From Pediococcus claussenii ATCC BAA-344 (lineage in GTDB: Bacteria; Bacillota; Bacilli; Lactobacillales; Lactobacillaceae), in the NCBI RefSeq assembly GCF_000237995.1, contig NC_016605.1, forward strand, positions 744,001 through 808,000: a stretch of 64,000 bases of DNA, in the 5' to 3' direction. A program made the position numbers and the translations under genes. Shown in pieces: positions 23,509-36,021 of this stretch (position 1 is its first letter; each line of letters opens with the position of its first letter). The notes beneath the pieces were generated by a model. That model was not told the origin of the DNA. It ran no database searches and saw nothing but the letters and a program-made list of their open reading frames with translations.

Positions 23509-24510
23509 ATGGATACAGAAAAAATTGAAAAGTTATTTAACGTATTTGAGAAATCAATCTCAATTTTACAAAAGGAATTAGATATTGAATATCTTGATGC
23601 TTTGGTGGAGACTGGGGATAATTTATATACGGGTGAAGTACAAGTTATCGATAATCAACCTAATGCTGAAGCGGTTAGAGCTTTAGATAAACTCTATTCA
23701 AAGGTTAAACTTTCAGAATATAAGAGTGCTGAAATTAGAGAAACCATTCAACTAGTTTTGATTAGAGCAACTCAAGAAGAAAAGATTCAAGCTAATCACC
23801 AATTTACACCGGATGCAATTGGAATGATCTTTAATGCACTTATAGATGGTCTAGATTTGGATTTACAGGATGCAAAATTAGCTGATTTGTCTGTCGGAAC
23901 GGGGAATTTGATAGAGACAATATTAGATCACTTGGCAAGCAAGAAGGTTTCAGGCATTGGTGTCGATAATGATGATACTATGTTGTCGGTAGCAAGTATG
24001 TCTGCATCACTAGAAGGAGTTGAGCTTGACTTAATTCATCAGGATGCAATTGAAGAGATTGAAATTGGGAAAGTTCCACTAATTGTGAGTGATCTTCCCG
24101 TTGGTTATTATCCAATTGACGATAAGGCAAAGCAGTTTGCCACTCACGATAAAAAAGAACACTCTTTCGTGCATCATTTACTGATTGAACAATCTATGAA
24201 TGTTTTAGAAGATTCTGGGATAGGGATTTTTTTAGTTCCATCTAATCTTTTTCAAACTAATCAGGGTCAACATTTATTAGCTTATTTCCATGACTCGGTC
24301 TATTTGCAAGCAATGTTAAATTTACCGTTAAAAATATTTAAAGAACAATCTGCCCGAAAATCGATTTTAATTTTACAAAAAGTTGGTGGAAGTGCAAAGC
24401 AGGCTAATCCTGTATTGCTAGGAGACCTTCCGGAATTTAATCAAAGAAAAGAAATGCAAAAATTCCTTCGTGATTATGAAATCTGGGCGCATCAAAATAT
24501 TTATAGGTGA
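23509..24510 (+). CDS. Class I SAM-dependent methyltransferase (YtxK-like)
   Basis: A 333-residue protein related to N6-adenine DNA methyltransferases and to Bacillus YtxK. It has an N-terminal helical region (about 1-90), a SAM-binding motif I LADLSVGTGNLIETIL near 120, and SDLPVGYYP in place of the catalytic NPPY/F motif, so DNA methylation activity is uncertain. Genes of this type sit downstream of comG operons in many Firmicutes, usually followed by ackA; here ackA is absent and a permease follows. Probably co-transcribed with comG (12-nt gap). Confidence 0.85.
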   Translation: MDTEKIEKLFNVFEKSISILQKELDIEYLDALVETGDNLYTGEVQVIDNQPNAEAVRALDKLYSKVKLSEYKSAEIRETIQLVLIRATQEEKIQANHQFTPDAIGMIFNALIDGLDLDLQDAKLADLSVGTGNLIETILDHLASKKVSGIGVDNDDTMLSVASMSASLEGVELDLIHQDAIEEIEIGKVPLIVSDLPVGYYPIDDKAKQFATHDKKEHSFVHHLLIEQSMNVLEDSGIGIFLVPSNLFQTNQGQHLLAYFHDSVYLQAMLNLPLKIFKEQSARKSILILQKVGGSAKQANPVLLGDLPEFNQRKEMQKFLRDYEIWAHQNIYR

Positions 24511-24530
24511 TTTTACTATTTCCTAAAATT

Positions 24531-24575
24531 TCGTTATTATTAAGCATGAAAGTCTAATGCCTTTTTAATAATGCA
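24531..24575 (+). terminator. Possible terminator after the methyltransferase gene
   Basis: TTATTATTA and GCAT pair with ATGC and TAATAATG, with a CTTTTT bulge on the 3' side. It is imperfect, but it is the only hairpin between the comG unit and the permease. Confidence 0.4.
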
Positions 24576-24596
24576 AGACTCTAGTGGGGGAATAGT

Positions 24597-25967
24597 ATGA
24601 AAAATGATGAAGAACATTTATCAAGAGGTTTAAAAAGCAGGCATGTACAATTAATCGCCATAGGTGGAACAATTGGAACGGGACTTTTTTTAGGAGCTGG
24701 TAGTTCAATACATTTAGCTGGTCCGTCAATTCTATTGGCATATATTATTACTGGTATAATTTGTTTTTGGTTAATGCGTGCGCTTGGTGAACTATTACTA
24801 TCGGACCTGAAGTCTACATCCTTTGTTGATTTTGTTACCAAGTACTTAGGAAAACGGATGGGATTTATAACTGGTTGGACTTATTGGATGTGTTGGGTAA
24901 CAATTGCAATGGCTGAAATAACAGCGGCAGGATTGTATGTTCGTTACTGGATTCCAAGTGTACCGCAATGGATTCCTGGATTTATTATTTTGTTTTCATT
25001 GGTATTGTTAAATCTAATAACGGTGGAACTTTTTGGAGAAACTGAATTTTGGTTCGCTATTATTAAGATAGTTGCCATTGTTGCATTAATTATTATTGGT
25101 GTTGTGATGGTAGTTTTTCACTCAAAAACGGATGCTGGTGTTGCTCAATTAAGTAATTTATGGCATTTTGGTGGATTCTTTCCTACTGGGATCAAGGGAT
25201 TTGTACTCTCTTTTCAGATGGTAGTTTTTGCGTTTGTTGGTATTGAGATGGTCGGAATGACAGCTGCTGAAACGGCAAATCCTAAAGAGGTACTTCCTAA
25301 AGCAATTAATGAAATACCACTTAGAATTGGTATCTTTTATATCGGGGCGCTATTCTTTTTGATGGCAATTTATCCCTGGAAAGATATAAGTCCAGATAGT
25401 AGCCCATTTGTTCAAGTTTTCAAAAATATTGGAATACCTGCAGCAGGCGGAATTATTAACTTCGTTGTATTAACTGCTGCTGCCTCAGCTTGTAATAGCT
25501 CAATCTTTTCTACGGGTAGAATGCTTTTTTCTCTTACGTATGGAAGCAAGGGGGGATTTGGAAAAAAGGTTGGGAAGTTATCTAACCGCCAAGTTCCTAA
25601 AAATGCTATTTTGTTTTCATCTGTTATTATTGCAATAGCAGTTATTTTAAATATATTAATGCCAGATGGTGTTTTTACTTTAATTTCAAGTATTGCTACT
25701 ACTTGTTTCTTATTTATTTGGGGTACAATTATCGTAGCGCATTACAAATTTAAAAAAGAACAGTTAAAGAACGATCAAAAATTAGAGATAAATAGTTTTA
25801 AAATGCCACTGTTTCCTTTTAGTGATTTGCTGATTCTTGTTTTTTTGGCATTTGTCGGAGTGGTCCTCTTCTTTCAAAAAGAGACGGTGGTTGCATTATT
25901 TGGTTCAGTAATCTGGTTTGTGCTGCTTTTGATTATTGATGTTCTGAAGAAGGGTGACGAATCTTGA
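24597..25967 (+). CDS. Amino-acid permease (APC family)
   Basis: A 456-residue APC-superfamily transporter with about 12 helices. The N-terminus has the amino-acid/GABA permease signature RGLKSRHVQLIAIGGTIGTG and LAGPSILLAYIITG, and the mid part FVGIEMVGMTAAETANPKEV is typical of the AAT (AnsP/RocE/GabP-like) subfamily. The substrate cannot be told from sequence. GTGGGGG is the ribosome site. It overlaps the next gene by 4 nt, suggesting co-transcription. Confidence 0.9.
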   Translation: MKNDEEHLSRGLKSRHVQLIAIGGTIGTGLFLGAGSSIHLAGPSILLAYIITGIICFWLMRALGELLLSDLKSTSFVDFVTKYLGKRMGFITGWTYWMCWVTIAMAEITAAGLYVRYWIPSVPQWIPGFIILFSLVLLNLITVELFGETEFWFAIIKIVAIVALIIIGVVMVVFHSKTDAGVAQLSNLWHFGGFFPTGIKGFVLSFQMVVFAFVGIEMVGMTAAETANPKEVLPKAINEIPLRIGIFYIGALFFLMAIYPWKDISPDSSPFVQVFKNIGIPAAGGIINFVVLTAAASACNSSIFSTGRMLFSLTYGSKGGFGKKVGKLSNRQVPKNAILFSSVIIAIAVILNILMPDGVFTLISSIATTCFLFIWGTIIVAHYKFKKEQLKNDQKLEINSFKMPLFPFSDLLILVFLAFVGVVLFFQKETVVALFGSVIWFVLLLIIDVLKKGDES

Positions 25968-26572
25968 AATTTTTTACAGCAGATACACATTTTTTTCATA
26001 GTGAACTACTAGGAGATTATGATTTTGCACCACGTGATTTTAAAAATATAACTGAAATGAATGAAACAATTATTAAAAATTGGAACGAGCGGGTTGGAGA
26101 AAGTGATACAGTATACCATTTGGGCGATATAGCTTTGCACTTTGTCCGTCCAGAGAAGCAATCAAACCAAGATGTGTTTGATTTATTAAATCGTTTAAAT
26201 GGTCATTTAGTATTGGTTAAGGGAAATCATGATTCGCGTCGGCTTTTCAAGTTTTTAGATGGAAATAATTATAGATGGGATGGTAGCCCTAAATTTGAAT
26301 TTCACGATGTTGGGACAATTATTAAATTAAATCATCGACAGCTTATTTTGTCACATTATCCGATATCATTGGGAATCGTGAATCAAATAGTTAATCTGCA
26401 TGGGCACATCCATCATTATAGTGTTAATGCTAAAGAGAACATTAATGTAGGTGTTGATACGCCAGAAAAGGATTATTTGGATTATAAAATTCCCTTTGGC
26501 ACGCCATTTTCTGAAAATGATTTAGAACAAATGATTGAAGGCAAACGGGTTGACTATTTAAAACGGAGATAG
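25964..26572 (+). CDS. Calcineurin-like metallophosphoesterase
   Basis: A 202-residue phosphoesterase. The metal-site motifs run in order: FFTADTHFFH, HLGDIAL, VKGNHDSR, SHYPIS and NLHGHIHHY, which give the complete dimetal center. The family includes phage-like and YfcE-like enzymes; the substrate is unknown. It starts at a TTG that overlaps the permease stop. A strong terminator overlaps its stop codon. Confidence 0.88.
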   Translation: MKFFTADTHFFHSELLGDYDFAPRDFKNITEMNETIIKNWNERVGESDTVYHLGDIALHFVRPEKQSNQDVFDLLNRLNGHLVLVKGNHDSRRLFKFLDGNNYRWDGSPKFEFHDVGTIIKLNHRQLILSHYPISLGIVNQIVNLHGHIHHYSVNAKENINVGVDTPEKDYLDYKIPFGTPFSENDLEQMIEGKRVDYLKRR

Positions 26573-26600
26573 GTATTTGACCTTTCTTCGTTTTTTTTTT
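26563..26600 (+). terminator. Terminator of the phosphoesterase gene
   Basis: AACGGAGATAGGT pairs with ACCTTTCTTCGTT (one mismatch, one wobble), with a short loop and a run of ten T. The stop codon lies in the 5' arm. Confidence 0.85.
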
Positions 26601-26630
26601 AGGATTAATAAATAAGGAATGGAGACAATA

Positions 26631-27155
26631 ATGACACATAAAACACCTGAAGAGTTAGAAGAAATGCGGAGACCAAGCGTTAACACAATTGATCGAATTA
26701 GTGAGAATGAAATCATAATTAACGGACATTTATATGAAATTTTACAAAATTATCGTGAAGCATTTGACGTAGAACAGTTAGCAGACAGATTTGTTAACCT
26801 TTTTTCTAGATATGATTATATTGTTGGGGATGTTGAATCTAATCAATTAAGGCTGAAAGGATTTTATAAAGATCAGCTTGAAGTTCGAAATGAACTTAAG
26901 ATTTCATCTTTCCAAGATTATTTATATGAAGTTTGTGGATTTGGCAGTCCTTATTTTGTTTTGCAAAATAAGGATATCAATGAAAGAGCGCGTAGCAGAT
27001 GGTTGAAGGAACAAGAGAAAAATAAACAAGAAAAAAAGGGGAGTGAAGTGCGCCACAAAGAATCAGTTAATAAGCGTAAAAATGAATTTGTGAAATCAGT
27101 TAACAAGGGTAAACGTAGAACATTTAAAATTCGTGAAAAGAGAGGGCAGAAATAA
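26631..27155 (+). CDS. yutD: YutD family protein (DUF1027)
   Basis: A 174-residue protein of the YutD family. The core EIIINGHLYEILQNYREAFD and the phrase SRYDYIVGDVESNQLRLKGFY are characteristic; the C-terminal 50 residues are Lys/Arg-rich and probably disordered, compatible with nucleic-acid binding. Function is unknown. The ATG at 26619 overlaps the GGAG ribosome site, so the ATG at 26631 is chosen. Its stop overlaps the yutF ATG. Confidence 0.88.
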   Translation: MTHKTPEELEEMRRPSVNTIDRISENEIIINGHLYEILQNYREAFDVEQLADRFVNLFSRYDYIVGDVESNQLRLKGFYKDQLEVRNELKISSFQDYLYEVCGFGSPYFVLQNKDINERARSRWLKEQEKNKQEKKGSEVRHKESVNKRKNEFVKSVNKGKRRTFKIREKRGQK

Positions 27156-27928
27156 TGATTAGCAGTTATGGTGGTTACTTAATTGATTTAGATGGAACAA
27201 TTTACAGAGGAAGGGAACGTATTACTGCTGCGAAAAAGTTTATTGAGAGACTTCAGTACAATAATATTCCTTTTTTATTTTTAACAAATAATACAACAAA
27301 GACTCCAGAAGATGTGGCAAAGAATTTAAGGGATAACCATGATATTCAGGTTGAGGCGGATACTGTGTATACAGCTGCCCTAGCAACTGCTGACTATTTG
27401 GAAAGTATTGCTGATGAAGATCATCGTAAAGTGTATATTATCGGGGAGCTTGGATTAAAACGAGCCATTCTTGGCAAGGGTTTTGTTTTTGAAGAAGACC
27501 ATCCTGACTATGTCGTTGTGGGACTAGATTATGACGTTACCTACCACAAATTTGAAGTTGCAACTCTTGGAATTAAAAAGGGAGCTAAATTTATCGGTAC
27601 TAACGCGGATACTAATTTACCAAATGAACGTGGGTTGGTCCCAGGTGCTGGATCACTGATTGCTTTAGTTGAGCGTGCAACACAACAAAGAGCTACCTAT
27701 GTTGGCAAACCCGAGACAATCATTATGGAAAATGCCCTAGAAGTGATTGGATTAAAAAAGAATCAAGTGGTCATGGTGGGAGATAATTATATGACAGATA
27801 TTTCTGCCGGAATTAATTTTGGAATAGACACTTTATTGGTTTATACGGGAGTATCAACGAAGGATTTGGTTTCAAGGCAGGAAATTAAACCAACTCATGA
27901 AATCGACTCTTTTGATGAGTGGCAATGA
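27155..27928 (+). CDS. yutF: HAD hydrolase, NagD/YutF type
   Basis: A 257-residue HAD-IIA phosphatase (TIGR01457 type). The DLDGT nucleophile motif is at about residues 11-15 (LIDLDGTIYRG), followed by LTNNTTKTPEDVA, a GKP motif in the cap/core junction (VGKPETIIM) and the metal motif VGDNYMTDISAG. It probably dephosphorylates small metabolites such as sugar or nucleotide phosphates. It is coupled to yutD by a one-base overlap. Confidence 0.93.
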   Translation: MISSYGGYLIDLDGTIYRGRERITAAKKFIERLQYNNIPFLFLTNNTTKTPEDVAKNLRDNHDIQVEADTVYTAALATADYLESIADEDHRKVYIIGELGLKRAILGKGFVFEEDHPDYVVVGLDYDVTYHKFEVATLGIKKGAKFIGTNADTNLPNERGLVPGAGSLIALVERATQQRATYVGKPETIIMENALEVIGLKKNQVVMVGDNYMTDISAGINFGIDTLLVYTGVSTKDLVSRQEIKPTHEIDSFDEWQ

Positions 27929-27931
27929 TAA

Positions 27932-28564
27932 ATGGTTGGATTTGAGAAGTTAAAATACATTTGGACAGTGGGAATTCTATACCTCTTTGGACTTGCTTCA
28001 TCTATTTTTTTAACGATTAATTCTTTTTTTCTGTTTGATTGGTCAATAAAGTTTGATCAATTGTCAGAAACAGTTGGTATGAGTGGGAAGTTGATTAAGC
28101 ATAATTACTTACAGTTGCTCAGTTATTTAGAATTACCATGGATTAATAAATTAAAGATGCAGTCCTTTAATAGCTCGCCACACGGTTTGGAGCATATGCG
28201 AGAAGTGAAGCAACTGTTCTTGCTGAATAGTGTGATATTACTTATATTGATAGTTTTACTTTTTTTGACGTGGCGCTCTTTGAACAAAAGCCAAGAGTGG
28301 TGGAAGTATTATGGAGTAATGAAGTGGTCATATTTAGTTCCATTGGTTGCAAGCGGACTGATATTAATTAATTTTGATCAATTTTTTATTATGTTTCATA
28401 GAATTCTGTTTAGGAATAATTATTGGATATTTGATCCCTCACTGGATCCGGTTATTAATATATTAACAGATAATTTTTTTATGGCATGTTTTTTAATGGG
28501 GTTAATATATTTTGAGTTGTTTATTGGTTTGATAAATTGGAAAATTAAAAGAACGCTTGATTAA
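27932..28564 (+). CDS. TIGR01906 family integral membrane protein (DUF1461)
   Basis: A 210-residue membrane protein with about four helices (residues 10-35, 85-110, 125-150, 175-200) and a long extracytoplasmic loop between the first two. The layout and its place behind yutD-yutF match the TIGR01906/DUF1461 family of lactic acid bacteria. Function is unknown. It starts 3 nt after the yutF stop. Its last codons overlap both a bidirectional terminator and the end of the converging dedA gene. Confidence 0.82.
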   Translation: MVGFEKLKYIWTVGILYLFGLASSIFLTINSFFLFDWSIKFDQLSETVGMSGKLIKHNYLQLLSYLELPWINKLKMQSFNSSPHGLEHMREVKQLFLLNSVILLILIVLLFLTWRSLNKSQEWWKYYGVMKWSYLVPLVASGLILINFDQFFIMFHRILFRNNYWIFDPSLDPVINILTDNFFMACFLMGLIYFELFIGLINWKIKRTLD

Positions 28565-28578
28565 GCGTTCTTTTTTTT
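28551..28578. terminator. Bidirectional terminator inside overlapping gene ends
   Basis: GAACGCTT-gatt-AAGCGTTC is an 8-bp stem followed by nine T on the plus strand and preceded by A-rich DNA. It overlaps the last codons of the TIGR01906 gene and the last codons of dedA. Confidence 0.88.
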
Positions 28579-29202
28579 CGGTCTGATGAATGAAATCAAA
28601 GCAGGAATTAAAGAAATAGCAACAATTCCTATGACTACCAAAGAAAAGTGATCTTTAACGAGCGGAATGTTTCCAAAAAAGTATCCTCCACTGCAACATA
28701 ATAGGACCCAAGCAATGTCACCAATTAAATTATATTTAAGAAAAATACGATATTTCATTTTTGAAGTGGCTGCTACAAATGGTGCGAAAGTTCTAATTAT
28801 TGGGATAAAACGTGCAAGCGTAATTGAAATGTTCCCGTGTTTTTCAAAGAATTGTTCAGCTTCTGTCATTTTCTCTTCACTAATTAGTTTAGAGAAAAAA
28901 GGGTGATTTCTTAAAGCTTTTCCAACGGTACTACCTATGAAGAAATTAAGTGAGTCACCAAGAAAAGCGGCTAAAAAGAATAATATTATGAATAGCCAAA
29001 TGCTTAAATGGTATTCAGGCTTCGCGGCAAGTGCGGTCGCTGCAAAAAGTAATGAGTCACCAGGCAAGAAAGGTAAGATAACTGCACCAGTTTCAATAAA
29101 TATGATCCCAAACAAGATAAAATAAGTCCATCCACCAAAGTTAGTAACTATACCAACTAGATGGCTGTCGATGTGTAATATAAAATCAATTAATGTTTGC
29201 AT
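28561..29202 (-). CDS. DedA family (SNARE-associated/VTT domain) membrane protein
   Basis: A 213-residue DedA/VTT protein. It has the re-entrant-loop motifs FIETGAVILPFLPGDSLLFAA and LARFIPIIRTFAPFVA with the conserved Glu, Asp and Arg residues. DedA proteins flip lipids (undecaprenyl phosphate or phospholipid) and support envelope homeostasis. An ATG at 29235 is in frame, but homologues begin near MQTLIDFILHID, the ATG at 29202; both have poorly spaced ribosome sites, so the start is uncertain by 11 codons. Confidence 0.9.
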   Translation of the reverse strand: MQTLIDFILHIDSHLVGIVTNFGGWTYFILFGIIFIETGAVILPFLPGDSLLFAATALAAKPEYHLSIWLFIILFFLAAFLGDSLNFFIGSTVGKALRNHPFFSKLISEEKMTEAEQFFEKHGNISITLARFIPIIRTFAPFVAATSKMKYRIFLKYNLIGDIAWVLLCCSGGYFFGNIPLVKDHFSLVVIGIVAISLIPALISFIRPKKKNA

Positions 29203-29360
29203 ATAAGTAAGAGTCTCCAATTGTTTATTTGTCATTTCCAGTTTAACTATCGATAAGTTCTGTTGTCAAAAACGGTTTTGAATATTAATAGATTATTAAG
29301 TATTGAAATTATGTTTATTAATTAGTATAGTTCTATATTGGGTTGGAGGTGGTGTCTCTT

Positions 29361-29744
29361 ATGATGCGATATAGAATTGGAGATATTAATAGGGTTACTG
29401 TAACTGGAATCCAGCCATTTGGTGTTTTCGTAATTAATACTGATAGAGTTTCTGGATTAATTCATATCTCTGAATGTAGCACTGATTTTATTGACGATAT
29501 AAATAGAGAATTTAAAATTGGAGATTCTTTTGATGCGGTTTTGATGACTGTTAAGGAAGGTAAGATCAATTATTCAATTAGGGCATTAATGGAACGAACA
29601 GGTTCTTTATCTAAAATTCCAGTACCAGTAAATATTCGTGTTGAGCGAAAGAGGCATTGGACAAACTATAAGGATGAAATTGGATTTGCTGCAATAGCAA
29701 ACAAATTACCAGATTGGAAACAGAGAAAAGAATATTTGCAGTGA
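29361..29744 (+). CDS. S1-domain RNA-binding protein (YugI/CvfD-like)
   Basis: A 127-residue protein with one S1 domain in its first 75 residues (YRIGDINRVTVTGIQPFGVF, then SGLIHISE) and a basic C-terminal tail. Its size and layout match general stress protein 13/YugI and pneumococcal CvfD, which affect translation and virulence or stress traits. GGAGGTGG lies between the in-frame TTG (29343) and the ATG at 29361, fixing the start. It stands just upstream of the rRNA operon, with no clear terminator between. Confidence 0.87.
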   Translation: MMRYRIGDINRVTVTGIQPFGVFVINTDRVSGLIHISECSTDFIDDINREFKIGDSFDAVLMTVKEGKINYSIRALMERTGSLSKIPVPVNIRVERKRHWTNYKDEIGFAAIANKLPDWKQRKEYLQ

Positions 29745-29768
29745 TTCAAAAAAAAATAAAATATGTTA

Positions 29769-29797
29769 TTGACTTTTATTTTTTCAGATGATATTCT
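29769..29797 (+). promoter_or_regulatory. rRNA operon promoter
   Basis: TTGACT (29769-29774), 17-bp spacer and TATTCT (29792-29797), preceded by an A/T-rich stretch that could act as an UP element. It directs the 16S-23S-5S-tRNA operon. Confidence 0.72.
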
Positions 29798-29854
29798 AAG
29801 ATAGTTGCGTTAAGGCGAAGCGAGTTAAAGCCTTGATAGCAAAGCTGTAGACCT

Positions 29855-29879
29855 TTGAAAACTGAACAAATTTTTGACA
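29855..29879 (+). other. Pre-16S processing stalk, 5' arm (with boxA-like motif)
   Basis: The segment around CTTTGAAAACTGAAC pairs almost perfectly with 31593-31616 behind 16S, giving the long helix that RNase III cuts. TTTGAAAACTGAA recurs in the 16S-23S spacer (31640-31652) and also resembles the Firmicute boxA antitermination region. The rest of the leader (29880-29986) shows no ORF. Confidence 0.7.
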
Positions 29880-29986
29880 ATCAAATGCTGTAGGGATTGA
29901 GTAACGAAAGTTATTTGATAAAACATTACGCGAACGAAGTCAATTCGCAAAACAAACAATTAATGAGCTTATATAGACTCATCATA

Positions 29987-34718
<4,732 letters not shown>

Positions 34719-34810
34719 GTAAGTGGTGGTTTTCGAAGGAAAATTTAAGATATTATTCAGTTTTGAGAGAACAAAGATTTTCTCAAGCGATAACGTAAGT
34801 TAGCGTTGAG

Positions 34811-34927
34811 TGTGGTGACGATGGCAAGAAGGATACACCTGTACCCATGTCGAACACAGAAGTTAAGCTTCTTAGCGCCGAGAGTAGTTGGAGGATCGCC
34901 TCCTGCGAGGGTAGGACGTTGCCATGC
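34811..34927 (+). rRNA. rrf: 5S ribosomal RNA
   Basis: About 117 nt; TGTGGTGACGATGGC at the 5' end pairs with GCCATGCA at the 3' end, and the internal CCCATGTCGAACACAGAAGTTAAG is the standard loop B/C region (given here for identification only in part: CGAACACAGAAGTTAAG). Confidence 0.95.
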
Positions 34928-34934
34928 ATTTTAT

Positions 34935-35007
34935 TCCGGCATAGCTCAGTTGGTAGAGCACCTGACTGTTAATCAGGTTGTCGACGGTTCGAGCCCGCCT
35001 GCCGGAG
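34935..35007 (+). tRNA. tRNA-Asn (GTT)
   Basis: Acceptor TCCGGCA / TGCCGGA, anticodon loop CTGTTAA, discriminator G; CCA not encoded. First of ten tRNAs behind 5S. Confidence 0.97.
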
Positions 35008-35017
35008 TTTATTATTT

Positions 35018-35109
35018 GGAGAGTTGTCCGAGTTGGCCGAAGGAGCATCATTGGAAATGATGTAAACGGGTTAAAGCCTGTTTCAAGGGTTCGAATCCCT
35101 TACTCTCCG
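35018..35109 (+). tRNA. tRNA-Ser (GGA)
   Basis: A class II tRNA of 92 nt with a long variable arm; acceptor GGAGAGT / ACTCTCC, anticodon loop TTGGAAA, discriminator G; no CCA encoded. Confidence 0.96.
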
Positions 35110-35122
35110 TAATAATGGTTAT

Positions 35123-35194
35123 GACCCGTTGGTCAAGTGGTTAAGACACTGCCCTTTCACGGCAGTAACATGGGTTCGAATCCCGTACGGGTCA
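35123..35194 (+). tRNA. tRNA-Glu (TTC)
   Basis: Acceptor GACCCGT / ACGGGTC, anticodon loop CTTTCAC, discriminator A; no CCA encoded. Confidence 0.97.
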
Positions 35195-35199
35195 CTTTT

Positions 35200-35272
35200 G
35201 GAGGATTAGCTCAGTTGGGAGAGCATCTGCCTTACAAGCAGGGGGTCACAGGTTCGAACCCTGTATCCTCCA
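35200..35272 (+). tRNA. tRNA-Val (TAC)
   Basis: Acceptor GGAGGAT / ATCCTCC, anticodon loop CTTACAA, discriminator A; no CCA encoded. Five bases after tRNA-Glu. Confidence 0.97.
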
Positions 35273-35291
35273 TACACCACTATGTGTGTAT

Positions 35292-35366
35292 GGTCCTATG
35301 GTCTAGTTGGTTTAGGACGCCTGCCTGTCACGCAGGAGATCACGAGTTCGAGTCTCGTTAGGACCG
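35292..35366 (+). tRNA. tRNA-Asp (GTC)
   Basis: Acceptor GGTCCTA / TAGGACC, anticodon loop CTGTCAC, discriminator G; no CCA encoded. Confidence 0.97.
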
Positions 35367-35378
35367 TTTATTGTTTTT

Positions 35379-35451
35379 GGCTCGGTAGCTCAGTCGGTAG
35401 AGCAATGGATTGAAGCTCCATGTGTCGGCAGTTCGATTCTGTCCCGCGCCA
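35379..35451 (+). tRNA. tRNA-Phe (GAA) with acceptor mismatch
   Basis: Anticodon loop TTGAAGC (G at position 37), T arm GGCAG-TTCGATT-CTGTC. The acceptor GGCTCGG / CCGCGCC has a U4-C69 mismatch; the remaining six pairs are intact. No CCA encoded. Confidence 0.93.
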
Positions 35452-35489
35452 TAGTGATTTTATATCACGATTATTATTTTTTTATTTAT

Positions 35490-35560
35490 AGGGATATAGT
35501 TTAATGGTAGAACTACGGTCTCCAAAACCGTCAGTGTGGGTTCAACTCCTACTATCCCTG
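35490..35560 (+). tRNA. tRNA-Trp (CCA)
   Basis: Acceptor AGGGATA / TATCCCT, anticodon loop CTCCAAA, discriminator G; no 3' CCA encoded. It lies 38 nt behind tRNA-Phe after the small hairpin GTGAT-tttat-ATCAC. Confidence 0.96.
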
Positions 35561-35568
35561 CCATTGAT

Positions 35569-35642
35569 GGCGGTACTGGCGAAGTGGTTAACGCACCGGA
35601 TTGTGGCTCCGGCACGCGTGGGTTCGATTCCCACGTACCGCC
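35569..35642 (+). tRNA. tRNA-His (GTG)
   Basis: Acceptor extended by the encoded G-1 (GGCGGTAC / GTACCGCC, G-1 opposite C73); anticodon loop TTGTGGC. No CCA encoded. Confidence 0.96.
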
Positions 35643-35696
35643 CTTGGGAAAATTTCCCGGATTGTTTTACTAGGTTTTATATGTAGTGGTAGTATT

Positions 35697-35780
35697 GCCG
35701 CTGTGGCGGAATTGGCAGACGCGCTGGACTCAAAATCCAGTTCCTTCACGGGAGTGTGGGTTCGACCCCCACCGGCGGCA
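35697..35780 (+). tRNA. tRNA-Leu (CAA)
   Basis: A class II tRNA of 84 nt with variable arm; acceptor GCCGCTG / CGGCGGC (one G-U), anticodon loop CTCAAAA, discriminator A; no CCA encoded. Confidence 0.95.
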
Positions 35781-35795
35781 TGGGCAAGTATCTAA

Positions 35796-35850
35796 GTAAA
35801 AGCGCATTCTTCGACTTGTTTTGATTGGGTTGATGGCTTGCGCTTTTATT
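35796..35850 (+). repeat. Hairpin between tRNA-Leu and tRNA-Cys
   Basis: A perfect 10-bp stem TAAAAGCGCA / TGCGCTTTTA with a loop of about 33 nt. It could be a partial terminator or a leftover terminator from a former cluster end. Confidence 0.6.
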
Positions 35851-35871
35851 AGTTGGATATCCTTGAATATT

Positions 35872-35942
<71 letters not shown>

Positions 35943-35965
35943 TTGTTTTTAAAGCATGATTATAT

Positions 35966-36004
35966 AGCGAATGGATAATTTAATTATTCCATTACGCTTT
36001 TTTT
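35966..36004 (+). terminator. Terminator of the rRNA-tRNA operon
   Basis: AGCG, AATGGA and TAAT pair with ATTA, TCCATT and CGCT (two single-base bulges), followed by a run of T. Confidence 0.82.
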
Positions 36005-36021
36005 GTTAGGAGAGTATTTCA

